From Microbacterium faecale (GTDB lineage: Bacteria > Actinomycetota > Actinomycetes > Actinomycetales > Microbacteriaceae): a stretch of DNA of 64,000 nucleotides. The stretch lies in NCBI RefSeq assembly GCF_014640975.1, contig NZ_BMHO01000001.1, positions 1,250,166 to 1,314,165 on the forward strand, written 5' to 3'. This document shows positions 1-9,584 of the stretch, piece after piece (positions within the stretch are counted from its first letter, which is position 1; each line of letters starts with the position of its first letter). The translations under genes and the position numbers were made by a program. The notes under the pieces are model-generated. The model was given only the letters and a program-made list of their open reading frames with translations, did not search any database and was not told the origin of the DNA.

Positions 1-1
1 C

Positions 2-217
2 GATGATCACGATGATCACGACGATCACGACGATCACGACGACGATGATGATCACCACGATGGCTCGGCGTATCTGCACTCCGGCGACGTGGACGGGGTC
101 GACATCGACGAGCTCAATGATGATGACGATGATCACGACGACGATTCCGACGACGCGTATGACGACGGATACGACGACGATGCGGACGGCGACGCGGAGC
201 CGGATGACGACGCCTGA
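2..217 (+). CDS. C-terminal fragment of a His/Asp-rich protein (5' truncated by window edge)
   Basis: Only the last 71 codons are present. They are almost entirely Asp and His (runs of DDH repeats), then a short ordered stretch (SAYLHSGDVDGVDIDEL), then another acidic tail. Such His/Asp tails bind divalent metals in many proteins, but no fold can be assigned from this piece. It ends about 40 bases before serC, in the same direction. A metal-related role would suit the DtxR-type regulator two genes downstream, but that is inference only. Confidence 0.7.
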   Translation, partial: DDHDDHDDHDDHDDDDDHHDGSAYLHSGDVDGVDIDELNDDDDDHDDDSDDAYDDGYDDDADGDAEPDDDA

Positions 218-247
218 CCTGGCGGAGCGAAGGGCCTGCGTGCCCTC

Positions 248-2073
<1,826 letters not shown>

Positions 2074-2133
2074 CCCTCCGAACACGGGGTTCGTGACCGA
2101 ATCGAGACGGATCCGCGACCTCGACGTGACAAA

Positions 2134-2178
2134 TTCGTTATCTTTCGTTACCGTGGAGGCTGCCCTGTATGTAACGAA
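2134..2178 (+). promoter_or_regulatory. Candidate MtrA-type response-regulator site upstream of the M23 gene
   Basis: TTCGTTA occurs at 2134-2140 and again exactly 10 bp later at 2144-2150 (followed by C). The inverted copy GTAACGAA lies at 2171-2178, just before the start codon. MtrA of the actinobacterial MtrAB two-component system binds direct repeats of GTAAC-like half sites and controls M23 and NlpC peptidase genes in corynebacteria. The assignment rests on motif and target type only. Confidence 0.4.
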
Positions 2179-2189
2179 GGAACCCGATT

Positions 2190-3086
2190 TTGGCCGAGAA
2201 CGAGCCGACGACTGAGGTCGCGCCGCCCGACGCAAATGCCTCTGTCGAACGACCCCTCACCACCCGTCAGATCGTCTCCGCGGCTCGCAAGCAGGTCCGC
2301 CACTCCGAGAAGTCCGCGAAGAAGTTCGGCTCACGCCGCTTCAGCCCCGCGCGCGCTGTCGGCACGATGGCTGCTCTCTGTGCGCTCGTCGCGGGTGTTG
2401 CGATCCCCGCGTATGCGGCGAGCCAGCACGAAACCGCGACCGCGACGGCCAGCGAGCGCGACGAAGCGGCCGGCGATGCCCAGTCGTTCGCCGCGAGCCT
2501 CGATGCCGGATCCGTCGACCTGACCGCGACGACCTATTCGGCACGCACGGCCGACGAGATCTCGCAGGTGCGTGCCGAGGAGCAGGCGCTCGAGCGTGCT
2601 CGCGACGCCGAGCAGCAGCGCCAGAATGAGCAGCAACCGGCCCCCGATCCCGGCGGTGACGGAGCGCCCGCGGGTGTTCCCGAGGACGCGCCGCCCGCGC
2701 CGGAGCCGGTCGGCTCCTGGGTGAACCCGCTTCCCCCTGGCTCGTACTACGTCAGCCGTTCCGTGAGCTCCGGCCACGCCGGCACCGACATGGTCGCCCC
2801 GGCGATGACGCCGATCTACGCCGCGAAGGGCGGCGTCGTCACAGTCTCGAGTGAAGCGCACTATGGCTGGGGCGTCACGGTTGCGATCGACCACGGCGAT
2901 GGCACGCAGACGCTGTACGGGCACATGACCAACGGCACGCGCCAGGTCGGTGCCGGGCAGTCCGTCTCGGCGGGCCAGGTCATCGGCTACGTCGGGTCGA
3001 CGGGCCGCTCCACCGCGAACCACCTCCACATCGAGCTGACGGTCAACGGCGCGATCGTGGACCCGATGGCGTACATGCCCATCTGA
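2190..3086 (+). CDS. Cell-wall M23 (LytM-type) metallopeptidase
   Basis: 298 aa. A cytoplasmic basic segment is followed by one membrane or signal segment (residues ~57-75, ALCALVAGVAIPAYA), a charged coiled linker (~80-150), a Pro-rich hinge and a C-terminal peptidase domain (~180-298). The zinc and catalytic motifs are intact: HAGTD, and the HLHIE of the HxH motif. The family cleaves peptidoglycan cross-links or stem peptides outside the membrane. The start is TTG at 2190, chosen because GAAGGA lies about nine bases upstream. Confidence 0.9.
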   Translation: MAENEPTTEVAPPDANASVERPLTTRQIVSAARKQVRHSEKSAKKFGSRRFSPARAVGTMAALCALVAGVAIPAYAASQHETATATASERDEAAGDAQSFAASLDAGSVDLTATTYSARTADEISQVRAEEQALERARDAEQQRQNEQQPAPDPGGDGAPAGVPEDAPPAPEPVGSWVNPLPPGSYYVSRSVSSGHAGTDMVAPAMTPIYAAKGGVVTVSSEAHYGWGVTVAIDHGDGTQTLYGHMTNGTRQVGAGQSVSAGQVIGYVGSTGRSTANHLHIELTVNGAIVDPMAYMPI

Positions 3087-3097
3087 CGCTCGAACCC

Positions 3098-3143
3098 GAT
3101 ACGCAGAATGCCCGCCTTAACTGAGGCGGGCATTCTGCGTATC
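3098..3143 (+). terminator. Long perfect hairpin after the M23 gene
   Basis: A 20-bp perfect inverted repeat (arms 3098-3117 and 3124-3143, 6-nt loop) starts 12 bases after the M23 stop. There is no T-run on either side, so it may act as a transcript-end stabiliser or a factor-assisted terminator rather than a classical intrinsic one. Confidence 0.65.
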
Positions 3144-3191
3144 CGGGAGAGAATTCACCTGCGTGTCGCCGCTCGGGTGTGTCGCATGCGC

Positions 3192-3365
3192 TACTCTGTT
3201 CGCGTCGCCGCATCTGCTCTCAGAGAGGAATTCGCCATGAACATGCGCCCTGGCATCCGAACCACGGATGCGCTCGGTCGTTACGTTCTTCGGCATCTGG
3301 GTCAATCGGGTCGCGAGATCATTGCGCCTCGCCCGCTGGCGCTGTCCATTGGACAGCGCCTTTTT
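3192..3365 (+). ncRNA. Candidate small RNA or attenuator leader upstream of the HNH gene
   Basis: This fills the 355-base interval between the M23 and HNH genes. It has a -10-like TACTCT (3192-3197), a 7-bp hairpin (3253-3271) and a textbook intrinsic terminator: stem 3338-3347/3351-3360, 3-nt loop, then TTTTT. A start codon with a good ribosome site (AGAGGA, ATG at 3237) opens a 78-codon frame that runs through the terminator and into the HNH gene. It could be an independent small RNA, or a leader in which translation of the short frame controls read-through into the HNH gene. Confidence 0.4.
3338..3365 (+). terminator. Intrinsic terminator
   Basis: Perfect 10-bp GC-rich stem (GGCGCTGTCC and its complement), ATT loop and five T residues. 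It lies 77 bases before the HNH start codon, inside the leader region. Confidence 0.85.
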
Positions 3366-3441
3366 CGTCTCTCCGACAAGATGCGGGGCATCGTCTGGCT
3401 GATCCCGGGAGCCATCCGGGGCGTGAAGAAAGGCTGCCGCC

Positions 3442-3939
3442 ATGCGCACACTCGTGCTCAATGCAGGATATGAACCGCTTGCCATCGTGTCGTTCAAACG
3501 CGCACTCGTGCTCGTGATGAATCAGAAGGCGAATATCATCGCCAGCGATGAGAATTCTCCCGTGTGGAGCGCCGCCGACGTGTTCGACAGACCCGCGGTC
3601 ATCGTCCTGACGAGATACGTGCGCATCCCGCACCACCGCCGCGTGCCGGTCACCCGCCGCGGGGTGCTCCGCCGCGACGCCTATCGCTGCGCATACTGCG
3701 GACGCCCGGCGGCGACGGTCGATCACGTGCAACCGCGCTCGCGTGGCGGCATCGACTCCTGGGAGAATCTCGTCGCGGCCTGCGTGAAGTGCAATAACGT
3801 GAAAAGCAACCGCACTCCGCAGGAAATGGGATGGGAGCTGCGCGTTCGGCCCGGGACTCCGCGCGGAAGTGCGTGGACTGTTCGCGGATCCGATCGCGCC
3901 GAACCCTCTTGGGAACCGTATTTGGAAATGGCTGCGTAA
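3442..3939 (+). CDS. HNH endonuclease, conserved actinobacterial type
   Basis: 165 aa. The N-terminal half (RTLVLNAGYEPLAIVSFKRA) is typical of a widely conserved actinobacterial HNH group. The nuclease fold lies at about residues 75-125: zinc-binding CAYCG, then DHVQPRSRGG with the catalytic His, and ENLVAACVKCNNVKSN with the second Cys pair and the metal-binding Asn/His region. It is predicted to be a cytosolic metal-dependent DNA nuclease with unknown biological role. GAAAGG lies about nine bases before the ATG. The start region is overlapped by the short leader frame described upstream. Confidence 0.9.
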   Translation: MRTLVLNAGYEPLAIVSFKRALVLVMNQKANIIASDENSPVWSAADVFDRPAVIVLTRYVRIPHHRRVPVTRRGVLRRDAYRCAYCGRPAATVDHVQPRSRGGIDSWENLVAACVKCNNVKSNRTPQEMGWELRVRPGTPRGSAWTVRGSDRAEPSWEPYLEMAA

Positions 3940-4006
3940 TTCACGCATAACGAATTCACGGTCATCCGTTGTGCGTATTCGGGCGAAATAGATTATCGTG
4001 TCGAAT

Positions 4007-4348
4007 ATGGCACGGAAGATTATTCACCAGCTCGTCGATGATATCGATGGAACCGTTCTCGATCCCGGCGAGGGAGAGAGCGTGACGTTCTCTCTCGACG
4101 GCAAGGTATACGAAATCGACCTCACGGAGGGCAATGCCGCGAAACTGCGCGAGGCTTTCGCCCCCTACATCTCTGCTGGTCGTCGCACGGCGAGCTCCGC
4201 AAAGAGCCGCGTGCGCGGATCCGCGCCGTCGGGTGGCGGCCGCGACCTGACCGCTGTGCGTTCCTGGGCGCGCGCGAACGGCCACCAGGTGAGCGACCGT
4301 GGTCGCGTGCCGGCCACGATCCTCGAGGCGTACGACGCCGCGAACTGA
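4007..4348 (+). CDS. lsr2: Lsr2 histone-like nucleoid protein
   Basis: 113 aa, usual length. The N-terminal dimerisation domain begins [15 protein letters not shown]. The C-terminal DNA-binding domain ([20 protein letters not shown]) carries the RGR AT-hook-like motif that reads the AT-rich minor groove. Lsr2 is the actinobacterial H-NS analogue and silences foreign AT-rich DNA. The ATG at 4007 is preferred over the GTG at 3998 because the family starts with MARK. There is no ribosome site, and a TAGATT box upstream suggests a leaderless message. Confidence 0.95.
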   Translation: MARKIIHQLVDDIDGTVLDPGEGESVTFSLDGKVYEIDLTEGNAAKLREAFAPYISAGRRTASSAKSRVRGSAPSGGGRDLTAVRSWARANGHQVSDRGRVPATILEAYDAAN

Positions 4349-4408
4349 CGTCCGCGTCGTCAGCGATGCGCCTGCCCAGTAAGATGGGGCGGGCGCATTT
4401 GCGCGTGA

Positions 4409-4481
4409 GCCCCCATAGCTCAGGGGATAGAGCACCGCTCTCCTAAAGCGGGTGTCGCAGGTTCGAATCCTGCTGGGGGCG
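4409..4481 (+). tRNA. tRNA-Arg (anticodon CCU)
   Basis: A 73-nt cloverleaf: acceptor GCCCCCA pairs with TGGGGGC, D arm, anticodon arm with loop CTCCTAA (anticodon CCT in DNA), and a T arm containing GGTTCGAATCC. CCA is not encoded. The flanks hold no repeated tRNA end, so this copy is not the prophage attachment site. Confidence 0.95.
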
Positions 4482-4646
4482 CTGAAGTTCTGGTCGAGCG
4501 TACAACCGCGTCGCACAGACAGCATGTGTGGTCAGGCGTATTGTGTCGAGCCGCCCAGCACTCACTGAGCGTTCACGCGGCCTTTCAGTACCGGAATTCA
4601 TTCATGCGGTGGCGGGTCCCTGCGCTCGCTGGAATAGCGGACGCCG

Positions 4647-4676
4647 TTGACAGGCAAGTGGGGGCTTGCCTAACCT
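4647..4676 (+). promoter_or_regulatory. Promoter with inverted-repeat operator for the ArsR-SRPBCC gene
   Basis: Consensus -35 TTGACA (4647-4652), 18-bp spacer and -10 TAACCT (4671-4676). The spacer is filled exactly by the perfect inverted repeat GGCAAG-N6-CTTGCC (4653-4670). The -10 box ends six bases before the GTG start, so the message is leaderless. A repressor dimer bound between the two promoter boxes would block transcription. The HTH protein encoded directly downstream is the obvious candidate, which would make it autoregulatory. Confidence 0.7.
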
Positions 4677-4682
4677 CGGGGC

Positions 4683-5492
4683 GTGAGCGACGTGTACAAA
4701 GCGCTGGCCGATGGGACTCGGCGAACCATCCTCGACGAACTCCTTGAGCGGGACCGGCAGACCCTGTTCGAACTGTGCGGCCGACTGGCGACGAGGCACG
4801 GACTCACCTCCTCCCGTCAAGCCGTCTCACAGCACCTCGAGGTGTTGCAGGCGGCCGGACTGGTGATCGCGGTCAAGGAGGGTCGGTACAAGTTCCACTC
4901 CATCGACACTGCCCCGCTGCGCGCGATCACCGTCCGTTGGCCGTATCGAGAGAAAGCAGGAACGCCCATGTCCGAACCCAAGGCGTATGGAACTTTGGAG
5001 ACCATCGACGGTCGGCCCGCGCTGCGTTTCGAGCGCTCGCTCGGCTATCCGATTGAGCGCGTGTGGCAGGCGGTCAGCACGCCGTCCGAATTGGAACGCT
5101 TCTTTCCGGGTGCCGCGGACTGGACACCCGTCGCAGGCGAGATCATCGACGCTGGCGGTATGTCCGTGGAGGTAACGCAGGTCGAGGCACCGCATCTGTT
5201 GACCTGGATCTTTGCCGGTCAGCCGCAGAGCTTCGAGCTGACGCCGGAGGGGGACGGGTGCCGATTGGTCTTCACTCACATCATCGACGACCTCCCCGCC
5301 GCCCAGACCGCGACCGGATGGGAAATCTACCTTTCCCGGCTCGAACCCCATCTCGCAGGCGGACACCTCTCCGAGGAGGAGGCGCACGGGCCTTGGCCGG
5401 AGATCCACGAACTCTACGCCGAGCGTCTCGGCGTCGACCCGGAGCCGGGGCGCCGGTGGGCGGCACAGAACCTTCCTGTCAGTGGAGCCTGA
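4683..5492 (+). CDS. Fused ArsR-type HTH regulator and SRPBCC (AHSA1-like) domain protein
   Basis: 269 aa. Residues 1-~90 form an ArsR-type winged helix (SDVYKALADGTRRTILDELL and SRQAVSQHLEVLQAAGL). Residues ~110-260 form an SRPBCC/AHSA1 hydrophobic-ligand domain (FERSLGYPIERVWQAVS, FPGAADW). These two domains are usually adjacent separate genes. Here the junction contains an in-frame Met preceded by an AGGAAC-like sequence, so a second product starting there (near 4968) is possible. GTG at 4683 is chosen from promoter spacing. The broken VOC gene directly after it completes a common three-gene set. Confidence 0.85.
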   Translation: MSDVYKALADGTRRTILDELLERDRQTLFELCGRLATRHGLTSSRQAVSQHLEVLQAAGLVIAVKEGRYKFHSIDTAPLRAITVRWPYREKAGTPMSEPKAYGTLETIDGRPALRFERSLGYPIERVWQAVSTPSELERFFPGAADWTPVAGEIIDAGGMSVEVTQVEAPHLLTWIFAGQPQSFELTPEGDGCRLVFTHIIDDLPAAQTATGWEIYLSRLEPHLAGGHLSEEEAHGPWPEIHELYAERLGVDPEPGRRWAAQNLPVSGA

Positions 5493-5496
5493 CGAC

Positions 5497-5681
5497 ATGA
5501 GGATCGCGATCACCAGCGTCTTCGCGTCGACGACGTGCAGGCCGAGTGCGACCGGCTGTGTGACCTCGACGTGACGTTCACCCAGGGACCGACCGAGATG
5601 GGCGCCGCGGCGACTGCGGTGTTCGATGACACCTGCGGAAATCTCATCCAGATCGCCTCCGTCCGACGCGGCGCGCGCTGA
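5497..5681 (+). pseudogene. VOC (glyoxalase/bleomycin-resistance) family gene with internal deletion
   Basis: The sequence opens with an ATG and MRIAITSVF, the typical N-terminus of a VOC protein. It then jumps, out of frame, to a C-terminal VOC segment (VDDVQAECDRL, then FDDTCGNLIQIAS) ending at a TGA at 5679-5681. About 60 residues of the usual ~125 are missing and the two parts are in different frames, so no functional fold is expected. It lies four bases after the SRPBCC stop. Intact relatives commonly follow an ArsR-SRPBCC pair. Confidence 0.75.
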
Positions 5682-5805
5682 AGCACGTGCCCCACAGATC
5701 TGCTGCGATGCCCACTTCACGGAGAGCGAGGGCGACGACGCGCGCACCTCAGCCTGGGCCGCGGTGAAGCGGAATAACGTCACAATCGATCCCGTTGAGG
5801 AAGCC

Positions 5806-6492
5806 ATGAGCACCAGCGCGTCCGACGGCCCCGTGATCATCTTCGATGTACTGGGAACGCTCGTGGACCAAGCGGGGAGTCTGCACCGTCACGTTCGCGA
5901 AGCCACTGGATACGACGATGCTGGCGTGGCGCGCATCGTCGCGGAGTGGCTCGGTTATGTCGCCGAACGGGAACGCGCCATCGTGTCGGGTCGCTCGACG
6001 TTTGTCCCGAGCGATGTCCTCGATGCTGAGGCTTTAGAGCGAATGACGGCTGCCGGTGTGCTGCCCGCCCGCGCTCTGGAGCCCCTCGCCGATGCTTCCC
6101 TCCGTCTGGACCCGTGGCCCGACACGATCGACGCGCTCCACCAGTTCGCGGCTGAGGCGACGGTCATGGGGCTATCGAATGCAAGCCGCCGAGTGCTGAC
6201 TGGCTTGAGCGTGCACGCGGGACTGCGTTGGCATCAGTTCCTGTCGGGAGAAGACGCGACGACGTACAAACCGGATCCGCGGATCTACCGTGCCGCGATC
6301 GCGGCAGTTCCGGACGAAGATGTCCCGCCGTACCTCGTCGCGGCGCATGCGTGGGATCTGCGTGCCGCGGCCGAGGCGGGGATGCGCACGGCGTACGTAC
6401 CGCGGCCGAACGGCGACCCTCCCATGCCGGACGACTCGTTCGATGTTTCCGCGGAGAACCTCGGCGACCTGCACCGGAAGCTCTTTGGCTGA
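5806..6492 (+). CDS. Haloacid dehalogenase-like hydrolase (type II HAD)
   Basis: 228 aa, near the usual length for L-2-haloacid dehalogenases. HAD motif I is FDVLGTLVD (nucleophile Asp), motif II lies around GLSNAS, motif III at YKPDPRIY, and motif IV near AHAWDLRAAAEAGM. The order and wording resemble the (S)-2-haloacid dehalogenase branch, in which an Asp-ester intermediate displaces halide. The actual substrate cannot be read from the sequence. An ATG at 5806 with GAGGAA just upstream is chosen; longer in-frame versions read back into the VOC remnant. Confidence 0.8.
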   Translation: MSTSASDGPVIIFDVLGTLVDQAGSLHRHVREATGYDDAGVARIVAEWLGYVAERERAIVSGRSTFVPSDVLDAEALERMTAAGVLPARALEPLADASLRLDPWPDTIDALHQFAAEATVMGLSNASRRVLTGLSVHAGLRWHQFLSGEDATTYKPDPRIYRAAIAAVPDEDVPPYLVAAHAWDLRAAAEAGMRTAYVPRPNGDPPMPDDSFDVSAENLGDLHRKLFG

Positions 6493-6561
6493 GAGACGGC
6501 GAGAGTGGCGCGGACCTCCGTCTGACCGCATGCCGGCAGGCGTAGCACGCGATTCGTTGCC

Positions 6562-6585
6562 TCACGGCAGCAGTCCGAGCCGACG
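6562..6585. repeat. 24-bp direct repeat, copy 1 (copy 2 at 8708-8731)
   Basis: These 24 bases are identical to 8708-8731, the 3' end of the LuxR-type gene (stop codon plus the codons for RRLGLLP on the minus strand). This copy stands alone between the HAD and oxidoreductase genes. It is probably a scar left when DNA was inserted or duplicated next to the LuxR gene. Confidence 0.7.
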
Positions 6586-6679
6586 TGAGCAGTCCAGTGA
6601 TGCCCCTCACACGTCACCGCATCGACGATCCGCCACATTCTCCGCACCCCTCCGTCTGCCACGGTCGATACTGGTGTGC

Positions 6680-7501
6680 ATGGTGAACTCGAGATCCCTC
6701 CGCGACGCGACCGTGCGCGCTGACGCCCGGACCGTGCTGTGGATCAGCGCCCATCCCGAACCGCGCTCGCTCAATGGCAGTCTTCGGCGTGACGGCATCG
6801 CCGCGCTCAGGTCGATGGGGCACACGGTGATCGAATCCGATCTGTACGCCATGGGGTGGGATCCGGTCGTGCGGCGCAACAACCTGAGCAGCGAGCGGAT
6901 CGAGGGGCGGCTCGAGGTGACGCGCCACGGCCGCGAGGCTCAGGTGACGGGAAACGTCCCCGACGATGTGGCCGCCGAGCAGGAGAAGATTCGCCGATCG
7001 GATGCGGTCGTCGTGCAGTTCCCGCTGTGGTGGTACTCAATGCCCGCCCTCCTCAAGGGGTGGTTCGACCGGGTGTTCGTCAGTGGCTTCGCCTTCGGAA
7101 AGGATCCGGGTACGGGCCGACGCCTCCGCTTCGAACAGGGACCGTTCCGCGGCACCCGCGCGCTCGCGGTGGTGACGCTGGGTGACCGCGAGGCGTCGAT
7201 CGGACCGCGCGGCAAGAGCGGCGAGCTGACGGAGCTGCTGTTCGGCCTCCTGCACGGCACGTTTGCGTACACCGGCATGGACGCGCTGCGGCCGTGGGCG
7301 CTCCCGAGCGCGGACTTCACGGAGAGCGGGGGCGACTACGCGCGGGCACGCGATTCTTTGGTCGCTCGGCTCGAGGGAATGTTCTCAGAAGAACCGATCG
7401 CGTATCGCGAGCAGTTCACGGGAGATTACACGGACGAATGGGAACTCGAACCGCACGTGGTCCCCGGCGAGGCAGGCCTCTCCGTGCACGTTCGCGAGTA
7501 G
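6680..7501 (+). CDS. NAD(P)H-dependent flavodoxin-fold oxidoreductase (quinone reductase type)
   Basis: 273 aa. The flavodoxin-like fold starts with VLWISAHPEPRSLNGSLRR, the phosphate-binding loop. It continues with DAVVVQFPLWWYSMPALLKG and WFDRVFVSGFAFG, hallmarks of the MdaB/NQO1-type NAD(P)H dehydrogenase family (FMN or FAD, two-electron quinone reduction, cytosolic). The reading frame is open far upstream, but similarity starts only here. GATACT about eight bases before the ATG suggests a leaderless message. It is convergent with the MFS gene. Confidence 0.85.
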   Translation: MVNSRSLRDATVRADARTVLWISAHPEPRSLNGSLRRDGIAALRSMGHTVIESDLYAMGWDPVVRRNNLSSERIEGRLEVTRHGREAQVTGNVPDDVAAEQEKIRRSDAVVVQFPLWWYSMPALLKGWFDRVFVSGFAFGKDPGTGRRLRFEQGPFRGTRALAVVTLGDREASIGPRGKSGELTELLFGLLHGTFAYTGMDALRPWALPSADFTESGGDYARARDSLVARLEGMFSEEPIAYREQFTGDYTDEWELEPHVVPGEAGLSVHVRE

Positions 7502-7528
7502 TGCTCCGGCCTGAACACGGCGCGGTTC

Positions 7529-8689
7529 TCAGTCGCGGGTCGCCAGCACCCAGGCGCCGGTCACCACCGCGATGGCAGCTCCGGTGAAGAACATCGCCGG
7601 GACGTTGGCCGCGCCAGCGAGTCCGCCGATGGCCGTACCGGTGCCGATGCCGATGTAGATCGACGAGGCGTTGAAGGCGATCACGAGCGACGCCTGCTCG
7701 GGGGCGGCGTTGATGAGGCGAAGCTGCAACGGAGGGCTCTGACACCAGCTGCTCGCGCCCCAGACGAGCGCAAGGACCGCGACGAGCGCCGGAACGACGA
7801 GCGAGGACGCGGAGAGGGCGCCGAAAGCCGCCAGGCCGCAGGCCATGACGGCGTAGCCGGCGATGAGGATTCGCGTGCCGCCATAGCGGTCGGCGAGACG
7901 CCCCGAGGTCTGCGCGCCGATCACGGCGCCGACGCCATAGGCGAACAGGATCCACGGACTGCCGTCCGCGGGGATGCCGACTGACGCGAAGGCGGGAACG
8001 GCGTACGCGTAGGCGGTGTACGCCGCGGTCATCCCGAGGATCGTCACGGGCAGGAGCGTCCGGACGGTCGGATTGCGAAGCACCGCGAAACGCGCGCGCA
8101 GCGGTACGGGGGCGCCGCCGTCGAGACGCGGCAAGAGGATGAGCAGCAGCACGGCGATCGCGGCGCACAGCAGTGCGACGGCGGCGAGTGCCAGGCGCCA
8201 GCCCAGCACCCGCGCCGCAACGGTCCCCAGGGGCACGCCCAGCGCGGTCGCGATGGTGAGTCCGCTCACGACGAGGGCGAGCGCGCGGCCACGCTTCTCC
8301 AGCGGAACGAGAGCCGCAGCCGTGGCCCCAGCATTCGGCGTGTAAGCGGCCGCTCCGGCGGCGGCGACGATCCGTGTCGCCATCAGGACGGCGAAGGTCG
8401 GCGCGAGGGCGGATCCGAGGTTCGCCAGTGCGAGCACGCTCAGCGCCAGCACGAGCAGCCGCCGCCGGGGAATCGTCGCCGTCAGGGACGCGAGCACGGG
8501 AGAGAGCACCGCGTAGGCCACAGCGAACACCGTGACGGACTGTCCGGCGACCGCGACCGAGACGTCGAGATCGGTGGACATCGTCGGGAGGAACCCGGCG
8601 ACGACGAAGGCGTCGGTGCCCACGGCGAACGTTCCCAGCGCGAGCGACGACACCCTGCCGCCACTGCGTGACAGCCTCACCTGAGACAC
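7529..8689 (-). CDS. MFS transporter, DHA1 drug-efflux type
   Basis: 386 aa with about twelve hydrophobic segments, the usual major facilitator length. The first pair of helices (ALGTFAVGTDAFVVAGFLP) and the loop-2 region match the AraJ/YdhP-like sugar or drug-efflux branch. It is a proton-driven inner-membrane exporter with unknown substrate. The start is GTG at 8689. It lies 18 bases downstream of the LuxR-type gene in the same direction, so the two probably share a message. Confidence 0.85.
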   Translation of the reverse strand: MSQVRLSRSGGRVSSLALGTFAVGTDAFVVAGFLPTMSTDLDVSVAVAGQSVTVFAVAYAVLSPVLASLTATIPRRRLLVLALSVLALANLGSALAPTFAVLMATRIVAAAGAAAYTPNAGATAAALVPLEKRGRALALVVSGLTIATALGVPLGTVAARVLGWRLALAAVALLCAAIAVLLLILLPRLDGGAPVPLRARFAVLRNPTVRTLLPVTILGMTAAYTAYAYAVPAFASVGIPADGSPWILFAYGVGAVIGAQTSGRLADRYGGTRILIAGYAVMACGLAAFGALSASSLVVPALVAVLALVWGASSWCQSPPLQLRLINAAPEQASLVIAFNASSIYIGIGTGTAIGGLAGAANVPAMFFTGAAIAVVTGAWVLATRD

Positions 8690-8707
8690 AGCGCGGGATT
8701 CACGGCG

Positions 8708-8731
8708 TCACGGCAGCAGTCCGAGCCGACG
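8708..8731. repeat. 24-bp direct repeat, copy 2
   Basis: This copy lies inside the 3' end of the LuxR-type gene and includes its stop codon. It is identical to 6562-6585. The 2.1 kb between the copies holds the oxidoreductase and MFS genes. Confidence 0.7.
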
Positions 8732-9556
8732 AGCCGTCGCGACGGCGGCGTGGCGCGTGGAGGTGTCGAGCTTCGACATCGCGGATCCGAGATAGGCCTT
8801 GACCGTGCCCTCGCGCAGCCCGAGTTGCTCCGCGATCTGTGCGTTCGTCGCGCCGATCGCGGCGCACGCGAGCACGTCGGTCTCGCGGGGTGAAAGGTGG
8901 ACATCGGTGTGGGGTGCCGGTGCGGATCCGTCGGAGAGCGCGACGAGTTTCTGCTCGATGAGGCGCAGCCGCTCGCGGAGCGGATCGTCGTCGAGCACGG
9001 CGGTGATCTGCCGAAGCTCGGTGTAGGTCTCGCGGATCTCTTCGCGCTGGGTTGCTGAGAACGACGGCTCCGCGGTGGCGGCGGTCGCCCGCGCGACCTC
9101 GGCGTCAATGCTGCGCTGTGCGGCGTCTCGCTCAGCGAGGTCGCTGGCGAGCCGCTGGGCGACGCTGACGGCGGGTGCCGCGGCGACCCCGCCGACGCTC
9201 CACGCTCCCCACGCGCCGCCGTACAGGATCCCGCGCGGCGTGCCGCCCACGACGACCGGGACCGCGAGGAGCGTTCCGAGCCCCTCGCCGAGGACGTAGG
9301 TGTCGTAGTCGTGCGTGATCTGGCGCGCGGATGCGTAGTCGCCCGTCATCCGCGGGCGCCGCTCGAGGACCGCGCGTCCGCCGAGCCCGCGTTCCGGGGC
9401 GACGGCGAGTCCGTTGAGGGCGTTCGTGCGATTGCCGACCATCGCTGTCACGCGCGTCGTGCCGTTCTCATCTCGGATCCCGCCGAACGCGACGGGGAAT
9501 CGCGTGTGGCGCGCGAACTCGTTCACAGCGCGCGCCAACAGGCGGGTCTCCTCCAT
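8708..9556 (-). CDS. GAF-LuxR transcriptional regulator
   Basis: 282 aa. The N-terminal ~150 residues resemble a GAF sensor (AFGGIRDENGTTRVTAMVGN ... GLGTLLAVPVVVGG). A helical linker follows, then a LuxR-type helix-turn-helix at about 215-275 (LSPRETDVLACAAIGATNAQ, then IAEQLGLREGTVKAYLGS). It is divergent from the DUF485-acetate symporter pair and upstream of the MFS gene. Genes of this type often flank actP in actinobacteria and probably control it. AAGGAG lies six bases before the ATG. Confidence 0.88.
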   Translation of the reverse strand: MEETRLLARAVNEFARHTRFPVAFGGIRDENGTTRVTAMVGNRTNALNGLAVAPERGLGGRAVLERRPRMTGDYASARQITHDYDTYVLGEGLGTLLAVPVVVGGTPRGILYGGAWGAWSVGGVAAAPAVSVAQRLASDLAERDAAQRSIDAEVARATAATAEPSFSATQREEIRETYTELRQITAVLDDDPLRERLRLIEQKLVALSDGSAPAPHTDVHLSPRETDVLACAAIGATNAQIAEQLGLREGTVKAYLGSAMSKLDTSTRHAAVATARRLGLLP

Positions 9557-9584
9557 GATTCGCTCCTTTGCGATGCCGATTTCG

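Noticed and set aside
2074..2189. c-di-AMP (ydaO) riboswitch before the M23 gene
   Set aside because: The 116-base interval is too short and lacks the conserved helices; short repeats explain it better.
4409..4481. tRNA-Arg as a possible prophage attachment site
   Set aside because: No repeat of its 3' end occurs in the window, and the real att core lies in tag.
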